The notes under the pieces: model-generated
What the model saw: the letters and a program-made list of their open reading frames with translations, nothing else
Databases searched by the model: none
What the model was told of the DNA's origin: nothing
Shown here: positions 33,317 to 42,339 of the stretch, piece after piece
Numbering within the stretch: the stretch's first letter is position 1
Layout of the letters: each line of letters opens with the position of its first letter
Position numbers and translations under genes: made by a program
Origin: Methanofastidiosum methylothiophilum
GTDB lineage: Archaea > Methanobacteriota_B > Thermococci > Methanofastidiosales > Methanofastidiosaceae
NCBI GenBank assembly: GCA_001587635.1
Contig: LNJE01000004.1
Span: 1-64,000, forward strand
Direction: 5' to 3'
Length of the DNA stretch: 64,000 nucleotides

Positions 33317-34981
33317 TTAAAGCAGGCCTTGTATGTTGCCCTTGTGATCAATATCCATATTTAAGGCCGCTGGTGAACTTGAAAGGCCAGGCATTAGATT
33401 GATATTTCCACAAAGTATAACGATGTAACCCGCGCCACTAGCAAGTTCAACATCTGTTATCTCAAGATCAAATGGGGGGGGCACCCCAATCAAATTTTTT
33501 TCATCTGACAAGGACATTTGAGTTTTTGCGATGCAAATAGGTAGATTCCCATATCCAAGCTTTTTATATAGCTCAATTTTTTTTCTTGGTTTTGTTTCAA
33601 ATATTACACGTTTTGCACCATATATTTTTTTAGCAATAATATCTATCTTTTTTTCAATATCATCACTTAATTCATAAAGAGGTTTGAATGTATTTTCCTG
33701 TTTTGATAACTCTAATACAATATTTGCAAGCTCCAATCCCCCCTTCCCTCCTTCTGAAAACATTGTAGATAGTGCCACAGGAACTTTTTTCTTAGAACAA
33801 AGATTTTTTATCATTTCTATTTCCTGATCTCTGTCAAAATCAAATTTATTGATCGAAACTACAATAGGAACGCCAAATAATTTGAGATTATCAATATGCT
33901 TTTCAACATTTTTTAGACCTTTACGAAATGCCTCTTCATCATGATAGGTAATAATATCCTTTAATCCCCCGTGGTATTTTATTGCCTTACATGTGACAAC
34001 TAGCACAACGACGGATGGAGAAAAATTTCCGTTTCTTGAAACAATATTGAAGAATTTTTCTGCACCTAAATCAGCTCCAAATCCAGCTTCGATTACAACA
34101 AAATCGGCCAGTTTAAGGGCGATGTTGGTAGCAATAATAGAATTTGTACCAATAGATATATTTGCAAAAGGTCCACCGTGAACAATAGCAGGTGTATGTT
34201 CAATTGTTTGAACGAGATTTGGTTTAAGCGCATCTTTTAAAATTGCAGCTAATGCGCCTTCTATCTTCAGATCCCCCGCTTTTATTATATTTCCCTTCCT
34301 ATCAAAAGCAACTGTGATGTTGGCCAATTTACTTTTTAAATCGAATATATCTTTTGATAGACATACAATAGACATTATTTCTGATGCAGCAGTTATGATG
34401 AATTTAGACTCTCGAGGTATGCCATCCCCAGAACCTCCTAAACCAATAACAATATTTCTAAGAGCTCGATCATTCATATCAATTGCCCTGGGCCATACAA
34501 CATTGTTAATATCAATGTCAAGTTCGTTACCCATTAATATATGTGTGTCAAGCATAGCTGCAAGTAGATTGTGTGCTGCCTGGATTGCATGAATATCTCC
34601 TGTAAAATGTAGATTGATATCCTCCATCGGAAGAATCTGTGAACGTCCTCCGCCTGTCGCACCTCCTTTTACCCCAAAAACAGGCCCCATTGAAGGTTCT
34701 CTTAAAGTAATTATAGCTTTCTTTTCAAAGAGGGATAATGCTTGCCCCAATCCAATTGTGGTAAGGGTCTTGCCTTCTCCATACGGCGTTGGATTCATTG
34801 CAGTTATAAGAATCAAGTGACCATTTGGATTATTATCTGCATTTTTTAAAATAGATAAATCAATTTTGGCCTTATATTTCCCATAAAGTTCAAGATACTC
34901 TGATTTGATACCTGCAATCTCCGCGATTTTTTCTATTGGCCAAATATCGGATTTTTTTACAATCTCAAAGTCATTTTCCAT
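33317..34981 (-). CDS. fhs: Formate--tetrahydrofolate ligase
   Basis: Fhs (554 aa, usual length) makes 10-formyl-THF from formate, THF and ATP. Visible: the P-loop-like TPYGEGKTLTTIGLGQAL (about 65-82), REPSMGPVFGVKGGATGGG, TGDIHAIQAAHNLLAAM, and VVIEAGFGADLGAEKFFNI. It is a bacterial-type enzyme, uncommon in methanogens that use methanopterin, which suggests acquisition by transfer (inference). It diverges from the 5-formyl-THF cyclo-ligase gene over a 63-base gap with a shared palindromic TATA-like element; GAGGAT precedes its ATG. Confidence 0.95.
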   Translation of the reverse strand: MENDFEIVKKSDIWPIEKIAEIAGIKSEYLELYGKYKAKIDLSILKNADNNPNGHLILITAMNPTPYGEGKTLTTIGLGQALSLFEKKAIITLREPSMGPVFGVKGGATGGGRSQILPMEDINLHFTGDIHAIQAAHNLLAAMLDTHILMGNELDIDINNVVWPRAIDMNDRALRNIVIGLGGSGDGIPRESKFIITAASEIMSIVCLSKDIFDLKSKLANITVAFDRKGNIIKAGDLKIEGALAAILKDALKPNLVQTIEHTPAIVHGGPFANISIGTNSIIATNIALKLADFVVIEAGFGADLGAEKFFNIVSRNGNFSPSVVVLVVTCKAIKYHGGLKDIITYHDEEAFRKGLKNVEKHIDNLKLFGVPIVVSINKFDFDRDQEIEMIKNLCSKKKVPVALSTMFSEGGKGGLELANIVLELSKQENTFKPLYELSDDIEKKIDIIAKKIYGAKRVIFETKPRKKIELYKKLGYGNLPICIAKTQMSLSDEKNLIGVPPPFDLEITDVELASGAGYIVILCGNINLMPGLSSSPAALNMDIDHKGNIQGLL

Positions 34982-35015
34982 TATAATCCTCTTGATTTCA
35001 AATTCAATTGAAAAT

Positions 35016-35027
35016 CTTTTTAAAAAG
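35016..35027. promoter_or_regulatory. Palindromic TATA-like element shared by fhs and 5-FCL
   Basis: CTTTTTAAAAAG is a perfect 12-base palindrome midway between divergent genes. Counting 27 bases from its centre gives about 34995 for fhs (short leader holding GAGGAT) and about 35048 for the cyclo-ligase, whose ATG is at 35045 (leaderless). It is the only TATA-like element in the gap. Confidence 0.45.
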
Positions 35028-35044
35028 TTTTCGTTATTTAGTTT

Positions 35045-35611
35045 ATGTCTTCTAAAGCAGAAATAAGAGCGATAATTAAAGAAAAAATGAAAAATCTCGA
35101 ATACTCCAGTAAAGTATCCATGGATGAGAAAATAAGAGAAAAAATCTATAATCTACATGAATATTATGATTCACAAAGTATTTTTTCATACGTTTCTCAA
35201 GAAAGGGAAGTTGACACGATTGACTTAATTAANCGCTCAATTACATGCGGAAAAATCGTATGTGTTCCNNTAATAGTTAAAAAAAATANTGCCCTTGAAT
35301 TAAGAATAATAAAGGATTTTAAAACAGANTTGGAAATTGGGAATTTCAATATTTTAGAACCTAAGAAACACACTAAAAAAATTNATCACAGAAACATTGA
35401 TATTTTTTTCATTCCTGGNGTTGCATTTGGAACAAAATGCGAGAGNCTAGGCAGAGGCGGGGGGTATTTTGATAGATTNTTGTTGGGNATNAACNGCCTA
35501 AAAATTGGACTTGCATACGAATTTCAAATNTTTGATTNTTTACCGANTGAAAAACATGATATAANTATGGATATGATAATTACTGAAAAGAGAGTGATTA
35601 CCTGNGTTTAA
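35045..35611 (+). CDS. 5-formyltetrahydrofolate cyclo-ligase
   Basis: A 188-residue MthfS-type enzyme that converts 5-formyl-THF to 5,10-methenyl-THF using ATP. Recognised from the N-terminal KAEIRAIIKEKMKNL, the IFSYVSQEREVDTI segment, and the conserved C-terminal block AFGTKCExLGRGGGYFDR (about 122-139). About a dozen N bases fall inside it, so many residues are undefined, but the frame is intact. It overlaps the convergent MFS gene by 14 bases at the 3' end. Confidence 0.85.
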   Translation: MSSKAEIRAIIKEKMKNLEYSSKVSMDEKIREKIYNLHEYYDSQSIFSYVSQEREVDTIDLIXRSITCGKIVCVXXIVKKNXALELRIIKDFKTXLEIGNFNILEPKKHTKKIXHRNIDIFFIPXVAFGTKCEXLGRGGGYFDRXLLXXNXLKIGLAYEFQXFDXLPXEKHDIXMDMIITEKRVITXV

Positions 35612-36683
35612 TCGAATAAGCCAAGATTATTGCAGGAAACACTATCATTGATGCAAACGGATTTATTGCCAANAATGATGCAACTNCAGGTAGGCTTGAA
35701 CCNATGATTGTAGAAAGATCCTGNCTTAGGGAAAAAGTTGAAAATATTACGCCTCTCTTCGAAAAATCTATTACTTCACATAAAAAGGAATAACACCAAA
35801 TATCTATAAATGCCCCAGCCAATCCAATTAATCCCGAGGCTACAAANAAANAAATAATATTATTTGAAATCAGTAATAATGCAATTCCTAGGATATGGAT
35901 TAATGCACCCAACTTAATCCAAAATCTTTTTGTCTCAACTTTTACAAAACGACCAATAAGGATTTCTGAGATCCCAAAAACGAGTGATTCAAATGCGACA
36001 ATTAATGAAACTATAGATCCCGACATTCCAAGTTCTCCTATGGCAAATCTAACAAAGAATATCAAAAATGCTGAAAAGACTGCAAGATCAAAGGTCTTAT
36101 AGATCAGAGGATCTAGTACCTTAATCAGTGTCTGAAGTGAAGGATAACTTTTTTCCCTTAATTCAAACTTAAATCCATTCATGAAAAATATATACAAACA
36201 AGAGATCAAAATTCCAATAATAAATAAAATGTAAAAAGTTTCTTTTAATCCGAGTATGTCAACAAATACCCCAGGAAGTAAAAGTCCAAATACCCAACCT
36301 AATCCTGTTATTCCCCCAAAAATACTCGCCTTTTTTTCAGGTTTTTGAGTTACGGGCCTAAGTGAGAAAATTATAATAACGGTTAGGAATGTGGCAAGGG
36401 AAACTGCAACGAGCACTCCAAGCAGTGCCAAAAACAAAATATTTTTCGTGAACGAGATCAAAAAAGTAGAAACTGAAGATAGTATTAATGCGATTAATAA
36501 TAAGTATTTCTCCCCAACCCTATCTGACAGCACACCCACAATTGGCTTAAGAAAAAAAGAAAGGCCATCCCCAATAACAAATAATAAAGCATAAGGTAAA
36601 AGAGAAATCCCTATTTTAGTATAGTAAATACTAAAAAGAATCATTGTGAAGCCATGAAAAAAGGATTTGTAGAATCCTAGCAT
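35598..36683 (-). CDS. Major facilitator superfamily transporter
   Basis: MFS membrane protein, 361 residues from the chosen ATG, with about 11-12 helices. The loop 2-3 motif appears as GLSFFLKPIVGVLSDRVGEKYLL (GxLSDRxGxK type). The open frame extends upstream to 36878, but that part overlaps folC and is not protein-like, so the ATG at 36683, 20 bases after the folC stop, is the better start (a TTG slightly upstream is possible). Being last in the glyA-folD-folC unit, folate- or C1-related transport is conceivable (inference). Several N bases are present near the C-terminus. Confidence 0.75.
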   Translation of the reverse strand: MLGFYKSFFHGFTMILFSIYYTKIGISLLPYALLFVIGDGLSFFLKPIVGVLSDRVGEKYLLLIALILSSVSTFLISFTKNILFLALLGVLVAVSLATFLTVIIIFSLRPVTQKPEKKASIFGGITGLGWVFGLLLPGVFVDILGLKETFYILFIIGILISCLYIFFMNGFKFELREKSYPSLQTLIKVLDPLIYKTFDLAVFSAFLIFFVRFAIGELGMSGSIVSLIVAFESLVFGISEILIGRFVKVETKRFWIKLGALIHILGIALLLISNNIIXXFVASGLIGLAGAFIDIWCYSFLCEVIDFSKRGVIFSTFSLXQDLSTIXGSSLPXVASXLAINPFASMIVFPAIILAYSIKXR

Positions 36684-36702
36684 CGAGCCAAAATACAATC
36701 TG

Positions 36703-38025
36703 TTATTTTCTATTTCCAAGTAAGTTCCTTCCTTTAAGGATATATCCAGCGACGTATATCGATCCAGTAATGAGTAATCTTTCCCCACTTTTAAGGTTTG
36801 ACATACAGTAATCAAAGGCGTTAAGAGGATCTTCAAAGGAATTAATCTCGGAGAAGTATTTCTTAGCAATACTCTCAAGAGAGTTGATACTGGCGCATCT
36901 TGGGGGAAGGGTGGTCAATACAATCCTTTTTGAAATTTTTGATAGTTCAGCCAAAATTCCTTCTAAATCTTTGTCAATGGAGATGCCGACAAGTAATAAT
37001 GTTTTGGAATCGCTGATTAACTCGTTAAAAGTATCAGAAAGTGTTTTTACTCCTGCAACATTGTGTGCAACGTCAACTAAAATCATTGGATCCTTTTTTA
37101 ATAGTTGAAATCTTCCAGGCCATACTGATTTTTTAAGTCCTTTCCTAATTGACTCTTCATTTATTTTAAATCCAAAAGATATCATAGATTCTGCAAGATT
37201 AATGGCACATGCTGCATTAGTAATCTGATGTTTTCCAATCATTTTGATTTTGATGTCCTTGAATAAGTTTTCGTTTGAATGGTAATCAAAAACAGATCCT
37301 TCAAAGCTTATTTTTTTTTGAATAGCGTTAAAATCTCTATTAAATAAATATAATGGGACACTTTTTTCTTTACATATATTTTCTAGTAAAGGAGCCAATT
37401 CTAAATCTATACATGAAGAAACTTTGGAATCTTTTTTTATTATTCCAGCCTTTTCTACCAATATTTGTTCTTTAGTATTACCCAATATATCCTGATGATC
37501 ATAAGATATATTTGTGATTGCAATGGCTTTGCCATTTAGGATGTTAGTTGCATCAAGCCTACCTCCAAGTCCAACTTCAGAAACGATAATATCGACCTTT
37601 TTTCTAGCAAAATAGATAATAGAAATGGCGGTAAGGATCTCAAAAAACGTAGGGCTTCCAATATTTTTTAATTTTTCAGCTTCTTCACAATAATATTTTA
37701 ATTCAGAAAGTATCTTATCAAATTCCTTAGAAGGAATATTCTTATCCTTAATTTGTATCCTTTCATATATATCAATTAGATGTGGTGAAACATAGAATCC
37801 GACCTTATACTTAGACTGACCCAATATCTTTGAAATAAACGTGGCAACAGAACCTTTGCCATTTGTCCCTGCTATGTGAACTACAGGAATTTTTTCATAA
37901 TCTACCGTACTTTTTTCAAGAAGAAATTTTATTCTTTCAAGCCCCAGTTTTGAATCTAATCGTTCAAGACCGGGTTTAGAACCAATAAGTTTTAATGACT
38001 CTAAAAAATTATTTTGCACAGTCAT
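36703..38025 (-). CDS. folC: Folylpolyglutamate synthase / dihydrofolate synthase
   Basis: FolC (440 aa) adds glutamate to folates. Visible: HIAGTNGKGSVATFISKIL (P-loop, about 45-63), SPHLIDIYERIQI, EVGLGGRLDATNIL (about 150-163), ISYDHQDILGNTKEQILVEKAGIIK and WPGRFQLL. It starts 17 bases inside folD, so both are co-translated. With GlyA and FolD it forms a tetrahydrofolate module; in archaea using only methanopterin such a gene is not expected. Confidence 0.92.
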   Translation of the reverse strand: MTVQNNFLESLKLIGSKPGLERLDSKLGLERIKFLLEKSTVDYEKIPVVHIAGTNGKGSVATFISKILGQSKYKVGFYVSPHLIDIYERIQIKDKNIPSKEFDKILSELKYYCEEAEKLKNIGSPTFFEILTAISIIYFARKKVDIIVSEVGLGGRLDATNILNGKAIAITNISYDHQDILGNTKEQILVEKAGIIKKDSKVSSCIDLELAPLLENICKEKSVPLYLFNRDFNAIQKKISFEGSVFDYHSNENLFKDIKIKMIGKHQITNAACAINLAESMISFGFKINEESIRKGLKKSVWPGRFQLLKKDPMILVDVAHNVAGVKTLSDTFNELISDSKTLLLVGISIDKDLEGILAELSKISKRIVLTTLPPRCASINSLESIAKKYFSEINSFEDPLNAFDYCMSNLKSGERLLITGSIYVAGYILKGRNLLGNRK

Positions 38026-38863
38026 TCTGTTTTGAGAAGCAGATTATAAGGTTTTCCAGAAGCATTGCCCTTGTCATTGGGCCTACCCCACCTGGAACTG
38101 GTGTGATATATGATGTTTTTTTGCTAACTTCGTCGTACTTGACATCTCCTCTGATACCATTTAAATCTCGAGTAATGCCAACATCCACAACAACTGCCCC
38201 CTCTTTCACCATATCTCCTGTTAAGAAGTTAATTTTTCCTACTCCAATGATGACAATATCTGCATTCTTTATTTTTTCTTTTGGGTTCTTTGTCTTTGAA
38301 TGGACAACAGTGACTGTGCCACCTCTATTTATTAGCATGGCAGCTAGAGGTTTTCCAATAATATTACTTCTATTAATAATAGTAATGTCTGATCCTTCTA
38401 TTGGAATTTTGTATTCATCCAATATTTTAACTATGCCTTTTGGTGTACAAGGAAATAAATCTGAAATATTTAGGAGGATTCTACCAACATTAAGCGGATT
38501 AAACCCATCAACATCTTTTAGTGGATCAATTCTTTCTAGAATTTTATTACTATCAATGTGTCTAGGTAACGGCAACTGCACAAGGATGCCATGAATGTCA
38601 TTTCTTTCATTTAAATCATCGATTAGCAAAAGAAGATCTTCTTCAGAGATATCTTTGTAGTAAAATTCTTCATAATCAATTCCAATTTTTTCAGAATCCT
38701 TCTTTTTTAGATTAACATACACCCTAGATGCAGGATCCTCTCCCACTAAAACAGTAGCTAATTTTGGGCTAAAGCCTCTTTCTTTATAATCCGCTACTAT
38801 ATGGGATAGCTCGTCTGTGATTTTTTGTGCCAAGGCTTTACCATCAAGTATCATTGCGCTCAT
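38009..38863 (-). CDS. folD: Methylene-THF dehydrogenase / methenyl-THF cyclohydrolase
   Basis: Bifunctional FolD (284 aa) interconverts 5,10-methylene-THF and 10-formyl-THF with NAD(P). Visible: VGEDPASRVYVNLKKKDSEK (about 40-59, with the catalytic-region Tyr and Lys), ILVQLPLPRHID (about 97), KDVDGFNPLN (about 118), CTPKGI, and VINRSNIIGKP-like TIINRSNIIGKPLA (about 160), then VVDVGITRDLNG and TPVPGGVGPMTRAML. The start overlaps the glyA stop by four bases. Confidence 0.95.
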   Translation of the reverse strand: MSAMILDGKALAQKITDELSHIVADYKERGFSPKLATVLVGEDPASRVYVNLKKKDSEKIGIDYEEFYYKDISEEDLLLLIDDLNERNDIHGILVQLPLPRHIDSNKILERIDPLKDVDGFNPLNVGRILLNISDLFPCTPKGIVKILDEYKIPIEGSDITIINRSNIIGKPLAAMLINRGGTVTVVHSKTKNPKEKIKNADIVIIGVGKINFLTGDMVKEGAVVVDVGITRDLNGIRGDVKYDEVSKKTSYITPVPGGVGPMTRAMLLENLIICFSKQNDCAK

Positions 38864-40092
38864 AGGTTAAGTGGGAATTTTTTGCAGAGTTCCCTTACCT
38901 CCGCCTTCACTTTTTCACAAGTTATATCATTCTTATTATATAAAACTCTATAAATCATATCTGCTATTTGCTTCATTTCTCGCTCTTTCATCCCTCTAGA
39001 TGTAACTGCAGGTACGCCCAATCTAAGCCCTGAAGTGATATTTGGCGGTTTTGGATCATATGGAATACCATTTCTATTTGTTGTTATGCCTGCATTCTCT
39101 AGTAGTTCCTGTGCTTCTTTTCCTGTCATATCATTCTTTCTTAAATCTATCAAAAATAAGTGATTGTCAGTTCCACCCGTAACAAGTTCGTATCCTAATG
39201 ACATCAATTCTTCAGAAAGAACTTTACAGTTATTCACAATTTGTTTCTGATAATTAATGAAATCTATTCCCATTGCCTCTTTAAAGCAAACTGCTTTTGC
39301 AGCAATTGTGTGCATCATAGGCCCACCTTGCACAAATGGAAATACTGCTTTATCTATTGCTTTTTTATATTCCTCCTTACAAAGTATTAATCCCCCTCGT
39401 GGGCCTCTTAGAGTTTTATGAGTAGTTGAGGTAACAAAATCACAATAAGGAACTGGCGAATTATGAAATCCACATGCTATAAGTCCTGCTATATGTGCAA
39501 TATCTGCCATTAAAAGAGCCCCTACTTCATCTGCAATCTCTTTAAATCCTTTGAAGTCGATTTCTCTTGGGTAAGAGCTAGCCCCAGTTACAATTAGCTT
39601 AGGCTTTAATTCAATTGCCTTTTGCCGTACTTCGTTTAAATCTATTCTATTTGTATCTTTATTAACTCCATAAAAGTGAAAATCATAAAGTTTTCCTGAA
39701 AAGCTAACAGGAGAGCCGTGTGACAAATGCCCTCCACATGATAAATCCATTCCAAGAACAGTATCCCCCAACTCTAAGCATGCAAAATATACTGCCATAT
39801 TTGCCTGAGTTCCAGAATGTGGCTGAACATTTGCATGATCGGCCTTGAAAAGTCTTTTAGCCCTTTCAATTGCAAGTGATTCGGCGACATCAACAAATTT
39901 ACACCCGCCATAATATCTTTTTCCAGGGTATCCTTCAGCATACTTATTTGTCATAACAGAACTTTGTGCCTCAAGAACTGCGTTGCTTGTGAAATTTTCA
40001 CTTGCTATAAGTTCCAGCCCTTCATTTTGACGGATCTTTTCATTTTCAATAGCATTAAAAATTTCAATGTCAACTTGATTTAACGATTTCAT
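38860..40092 (-). CDS. glyA: Serine hydroxymethyltransferase
   Basis: PLP enzyme (410 aa) producing glycine and 5,10-methylene-THF from serine. Visible: LIASENFTSNAVLEAQSSVMTNKYAEGYPGKRYYGG-type start (about 25-60), QPHSGTQANMAVY, ADIAHIAGLI, and the PLP-Lys site STTHKTLRGPRGGLI (about 225). The ATG at 40092 is preferred over an in-frame GTG at 40101, because that GTG is part of a GTGAT ribosome site. First gene of the folate unit; TTATAAATA near 40130 is its TATA element. Confidence 0.95.
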   Translation of the reverse strand: MKSLNQVDIEIFNAIENEKIRQNEGLELIASENFTSNAVLEAQSSVMTNKYAEGYPGKRYYGGCKFVDVAESLAIERAKRLFKADHANVQPHSGTQANMAVYFACLELGDTVLGMDLSCGGHLSHGSPVSFSGKLYDFHFYGVNKDTNRIDLNEVRQKAIELKPKLIVTGASSYPREIDFKGFKEIADEVGALLMADIAHIAGLIACGFHNSPVPYCDFVTSTTHKTLRGPRGGLILCKEEYKKAIDKAVFPFVQGGPMMHTIAAKAVCFKEAMGIDFINYQKQIVNNCKVLSEELMSLGYELVTGGTDNHLFLIDLRKNDMTGKEAQELLENAGITTNRNGIPYDPKPPNITSGLRLGVPAVTSRGMKEREMKQIADMIYRVLYNKNDITCEKVKAEVRELCKKFPLNL

Positions 40093-40264
40093 AAAAATCA
40101 CATTACGATTATAAATCTTAAATCTCTTATAAATATTTTGCTATAAATCATTTAAAGATACCCCAATATTTAATTTTTATGGCATTAATATTCCATAATA
40201 GATAATTTTATATAATGATTATGTAGGATAATGTACTATTCTGGCATAAAATAGAGGGATTGGC
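40093..40264. promoter_or_regulatory. Divergent control region, glyA and Lrp-like regulator
   Basis: TTATAAATA near 40126-40135 predicts minus initiation close to 40103 (glyA). TTTTATATAA near 40207-40216 predicts plus initiation near 40238 for the regulator, whose ATG has GAGGGA ahead. Between them, TTATGG-N10-CCATAA (40177-40198) is an inverted repeat with the size of an Lrp/AsnC-type operator. Autoregulation is plausible but unproven. Confidence 0.45.
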
Positions 40265-40867
40265 ATGGTAAAAGATGTTTGTATATTACGTGGAAGGACT
40301 ATTGACGAACAAGAAAAATTGATTATTAAAGCTTTGATAAGAAATCCAAGAAGTAGTGATAATCAAATAAGTAAGACAACAAAAGTGCCAGTAAGAACTG
40401 TATATAGAAAAAGAAAAAAATTAGAAGAGGAAGGCATTATACACTATTACCTAAATATTAATTTAGATAAATCAGGTATCGGAAAAATAAATGCCAGGCA
40501 TCTCTACTTAATAAAATTCAAGCTTGGCTTATCATATACACAACTCATTCAAGAAATTAACGAAGAACATAATGTAAAGACTGTCTTTACTGAACACATT
40601 TACCAATCTTTTCTTGCAGAAGTAGATGGAAGAGTTGCTCTTGTGATGATTTTAGAGGGGGAGAGAGACGAGGATATTGTTGAAAATTTTAATAAGATAA
40701 TTGTTCCCTCTTTAAAGAAAAATCATGGTCCAGATTCAATAGAAGATGTTCAGACAATTAGGCTTTCAGACCCAATAAGATTTTTCCATAATTACATGCC
40801 TATGTTAAACATAAAAAATGGAAGAATTAAAGATGATTGGAAAGATGAACTACTTTTTATTACCTAA
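40265..40867 (+). CDS. Lrp/AsnC-like winged helix-turn-helix regulator
   Basis: A 200-residue protein. Residues about 12-60 (DEQEKLIIKALIRNPRSSDN, QISKTTKVPVRTVYRKRKKLEEEGII) form a winged helix-turn-helix as in AsnC/Lrp proteins. The C-terminal 130 residues are an unrecognised ligand or oligomerisation domain and do not show an obvious RAM fold. It stands directly upstream of glnA, so control of nitrogen assimilation is a reasonable guess. Confidence 0.75.
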   Translation: MVKDVCILRGRTIDEQEKLIIKALIRNPRSSDNQISKTTKVPVRTVYRKRKKLEEEGIIHYYLNINLDKSGIGKINARHLYLIKFKLGLSYTQLIQEINEEHNVKTVFTEHIYQSFLAEVDGRVALVMILEGERDEDIVENFNKIIVPSLKKNHGPDSIEDVQTIRLSDPIRFFHNYMPMLNIKNGRIKDDWKDELLFIT

Positions 40868-41028
40868 TTTTTTTAATTTATTCTATGTCTCTTTTTATTT
40901 TATACATCTATATTTTGTCTAAATTGGCCAATATAGAACAGAAAGAATTAAATAGTAGATGATACTTTTCCTTTCTATTAAATACCTAGACAAATGGGCA
41001 AATATTAAAAAAATATTGGAGGGCAAAA
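40868..41028 (+). promoter_or_regulatory. glnA promoter region
   Basis: TATTAAATA near 40975-40983 is the likely TATA element; GGAGGG just ahead of the ATG is a strong ribosome site. A TTGGCCAA palindrome lies near 40923-40930, well upstream of the TATA, a possible regulator site. The leader is AT-rich and no stable fold was seen. Confidence 0.4.
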
Positions 41029-42339
41029 ATGGACAAAGAGCAGATAAAAAAAATAATTAAAGAAAAGAACATAAGGTACATAAGATTGCAGTTTGTAGAC
41101 ATGTTAGGAATCCCAAAGAACTTCTCAATATCCGTTGATCTTTTAGACTCCGTATTTGAATCTGGCATGGGTTTTGATAGTTCCTCAATTAAAGGATTTA
41201 CAGACGTATCGTGTAGTGATAGCGTTTTAATGCCGGATCCAAACACCTTTGGAGTAGTTCCTTGGCTTGATGAAGCAAGAATCATATGTGATGTATGTTA
41301 CCCAACAACTCTAAAACCCTTTGAAGGTGACTCAAGAAGTCTATTAAAAAGTGAGATACAAAAACTTGCTGAAGAAAAAATGGAATTTTACGTTGGCCCA
41401 GAAATAGAATTTCACTTATTAAAAGAAGAAAATGGAAAACTTATTCCTCACGATACAGGAGGATTTGCAGATTTTGCACCACTTGACTTGGGGGAGGAAA
41501 TTAGAAACAAAGCAGGATTATACATGCAAACGATGGGCGTAAGGAGTGAAATTACTCACCATGAAGTAGGATTCGGTCAACATGAAATTGATTTTAGATT
41601 TAAAGAAAGTGCTCTTGAGGCAGCTGATGATGTTATTACATACAAACAAGTAGTTAAGAACATAGCGGCTAAAGAAGGTCTTGTCGTTACGTATATGCCA
41701 AAGCCTTTCTATGGCCAAGCTGGAAACGGTATGCACTGTCACCAAAGTATATTCAAAAATGGAAAAAATCTATTTTACGATCCAAAAACAAAAAACTTAT
41801 CTGATAAAGGTAGGTGGTACATAGGTGGAATTCTAAAACATGCCAAAGCATTAACTGCTATCTGTTCACCATCTGTAAACTCATATAAAAGATTAGTTCC
41901 CGGATATGAAGCGCCTGTCTATATCTCATGGGGATGGGCTAACAGAACGGCCCTAGTAAGAATACCAGGATATAATCCAACTAATGAAAAGGCTATGAGA
42001 ATAGAGTTTAGATCTCCAGATCCAACTTGTAATCCATATCTAGCATTTACCGCTATGTTAAAAGCAGGCATGGATGGAATTGAAAATCAAATTGAACCGC
42101 CTGAACCAATTGATTATGACTTATTTGAATTATCTTTGGTAGAATTAGAAGAAAGGGGCATTGAAACATTACCTGGTAACTTAGGTGAAGCCATAAGAGA
42201 GCTTGAAAAAGATAAGGTAGTTAGAGATTCTTTAGGTAAACATATATCCACAAGATATATTGACCATAAGAAAAGAGTTTGGAATGACTATTCAATGTAT
42301 GTAACAGACTGGGAATTTCAAAAATACTTACGGTATTAA
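41029..42339 (+). CDS. glnA: Glutamine synthetase, type I
   Basis: GlnA (436 aa, the shorter archaeal/alpha-type length) makes glutamine from glutamate, ammonia and ATP. Visible: GFDSSSIKGFTDVSCSDSVLMPD (about 45-67), VGPEIEFHL (about 124), NGMHCHQSIF (about 235), the ATP-site block GGILKHAKALTAICSPSVNSYKRLVPGYEAPVY, and RIEFRSPDPTCNPYLAF (about 325). No adenylylation Tyr motif is evident. The last 123 codons are duplicated immediately downstream. Confidence 0.95.
   Translation: MDKEQIKKIIKEKNIRYIRLQFVDMLGIPKNFSISVDLLDSVFESGMGFDSSSIKGFTDVSCSDSVLMPDPNTFGVVPWLDEARIICDVCYPTTLKPFEGDSRSLLKSEIQKLAEEKMEFYVGPEIEFHLLKEENGKLIPHDTGGFADFAPLDLGEEIRNKAGLYMQTMGVRSEITHHEVGFGQHEIDFRFKESALEAADDVITYKQVVKNIAAKEGLVVTYMPKPFYGQAGNGMHCHQSIFKNGKNLFYDPKTKNLSDKGRWYIGGILKHAKALTAICSPSVNSYKRLVPGYEAPVYISWGWANRTALVRIPGYNPTNEKAMRIEFRSPDPTCNPYLAFTAMLKAGMDGIENQIEPPEPIDYDLFELSLVELEERGIETLPGNLGEAIRELEKDKVVRDSLGKHISTRYIDHKKRVWNDYSMYVTDWEFQKYLRY

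Noticed and set aside
36684..36878. N-terminal extension of the MFS transporter
   Set aside because: Would overlap folC by 176 bases and is not protein-like; the ATG at 36683 precedes the first transmembrane helix.
37995..38594. Plus-strand open frame of 199 codons
   Set aside because: Antisense to folD, which is complete and well conserved; no ribosome site.
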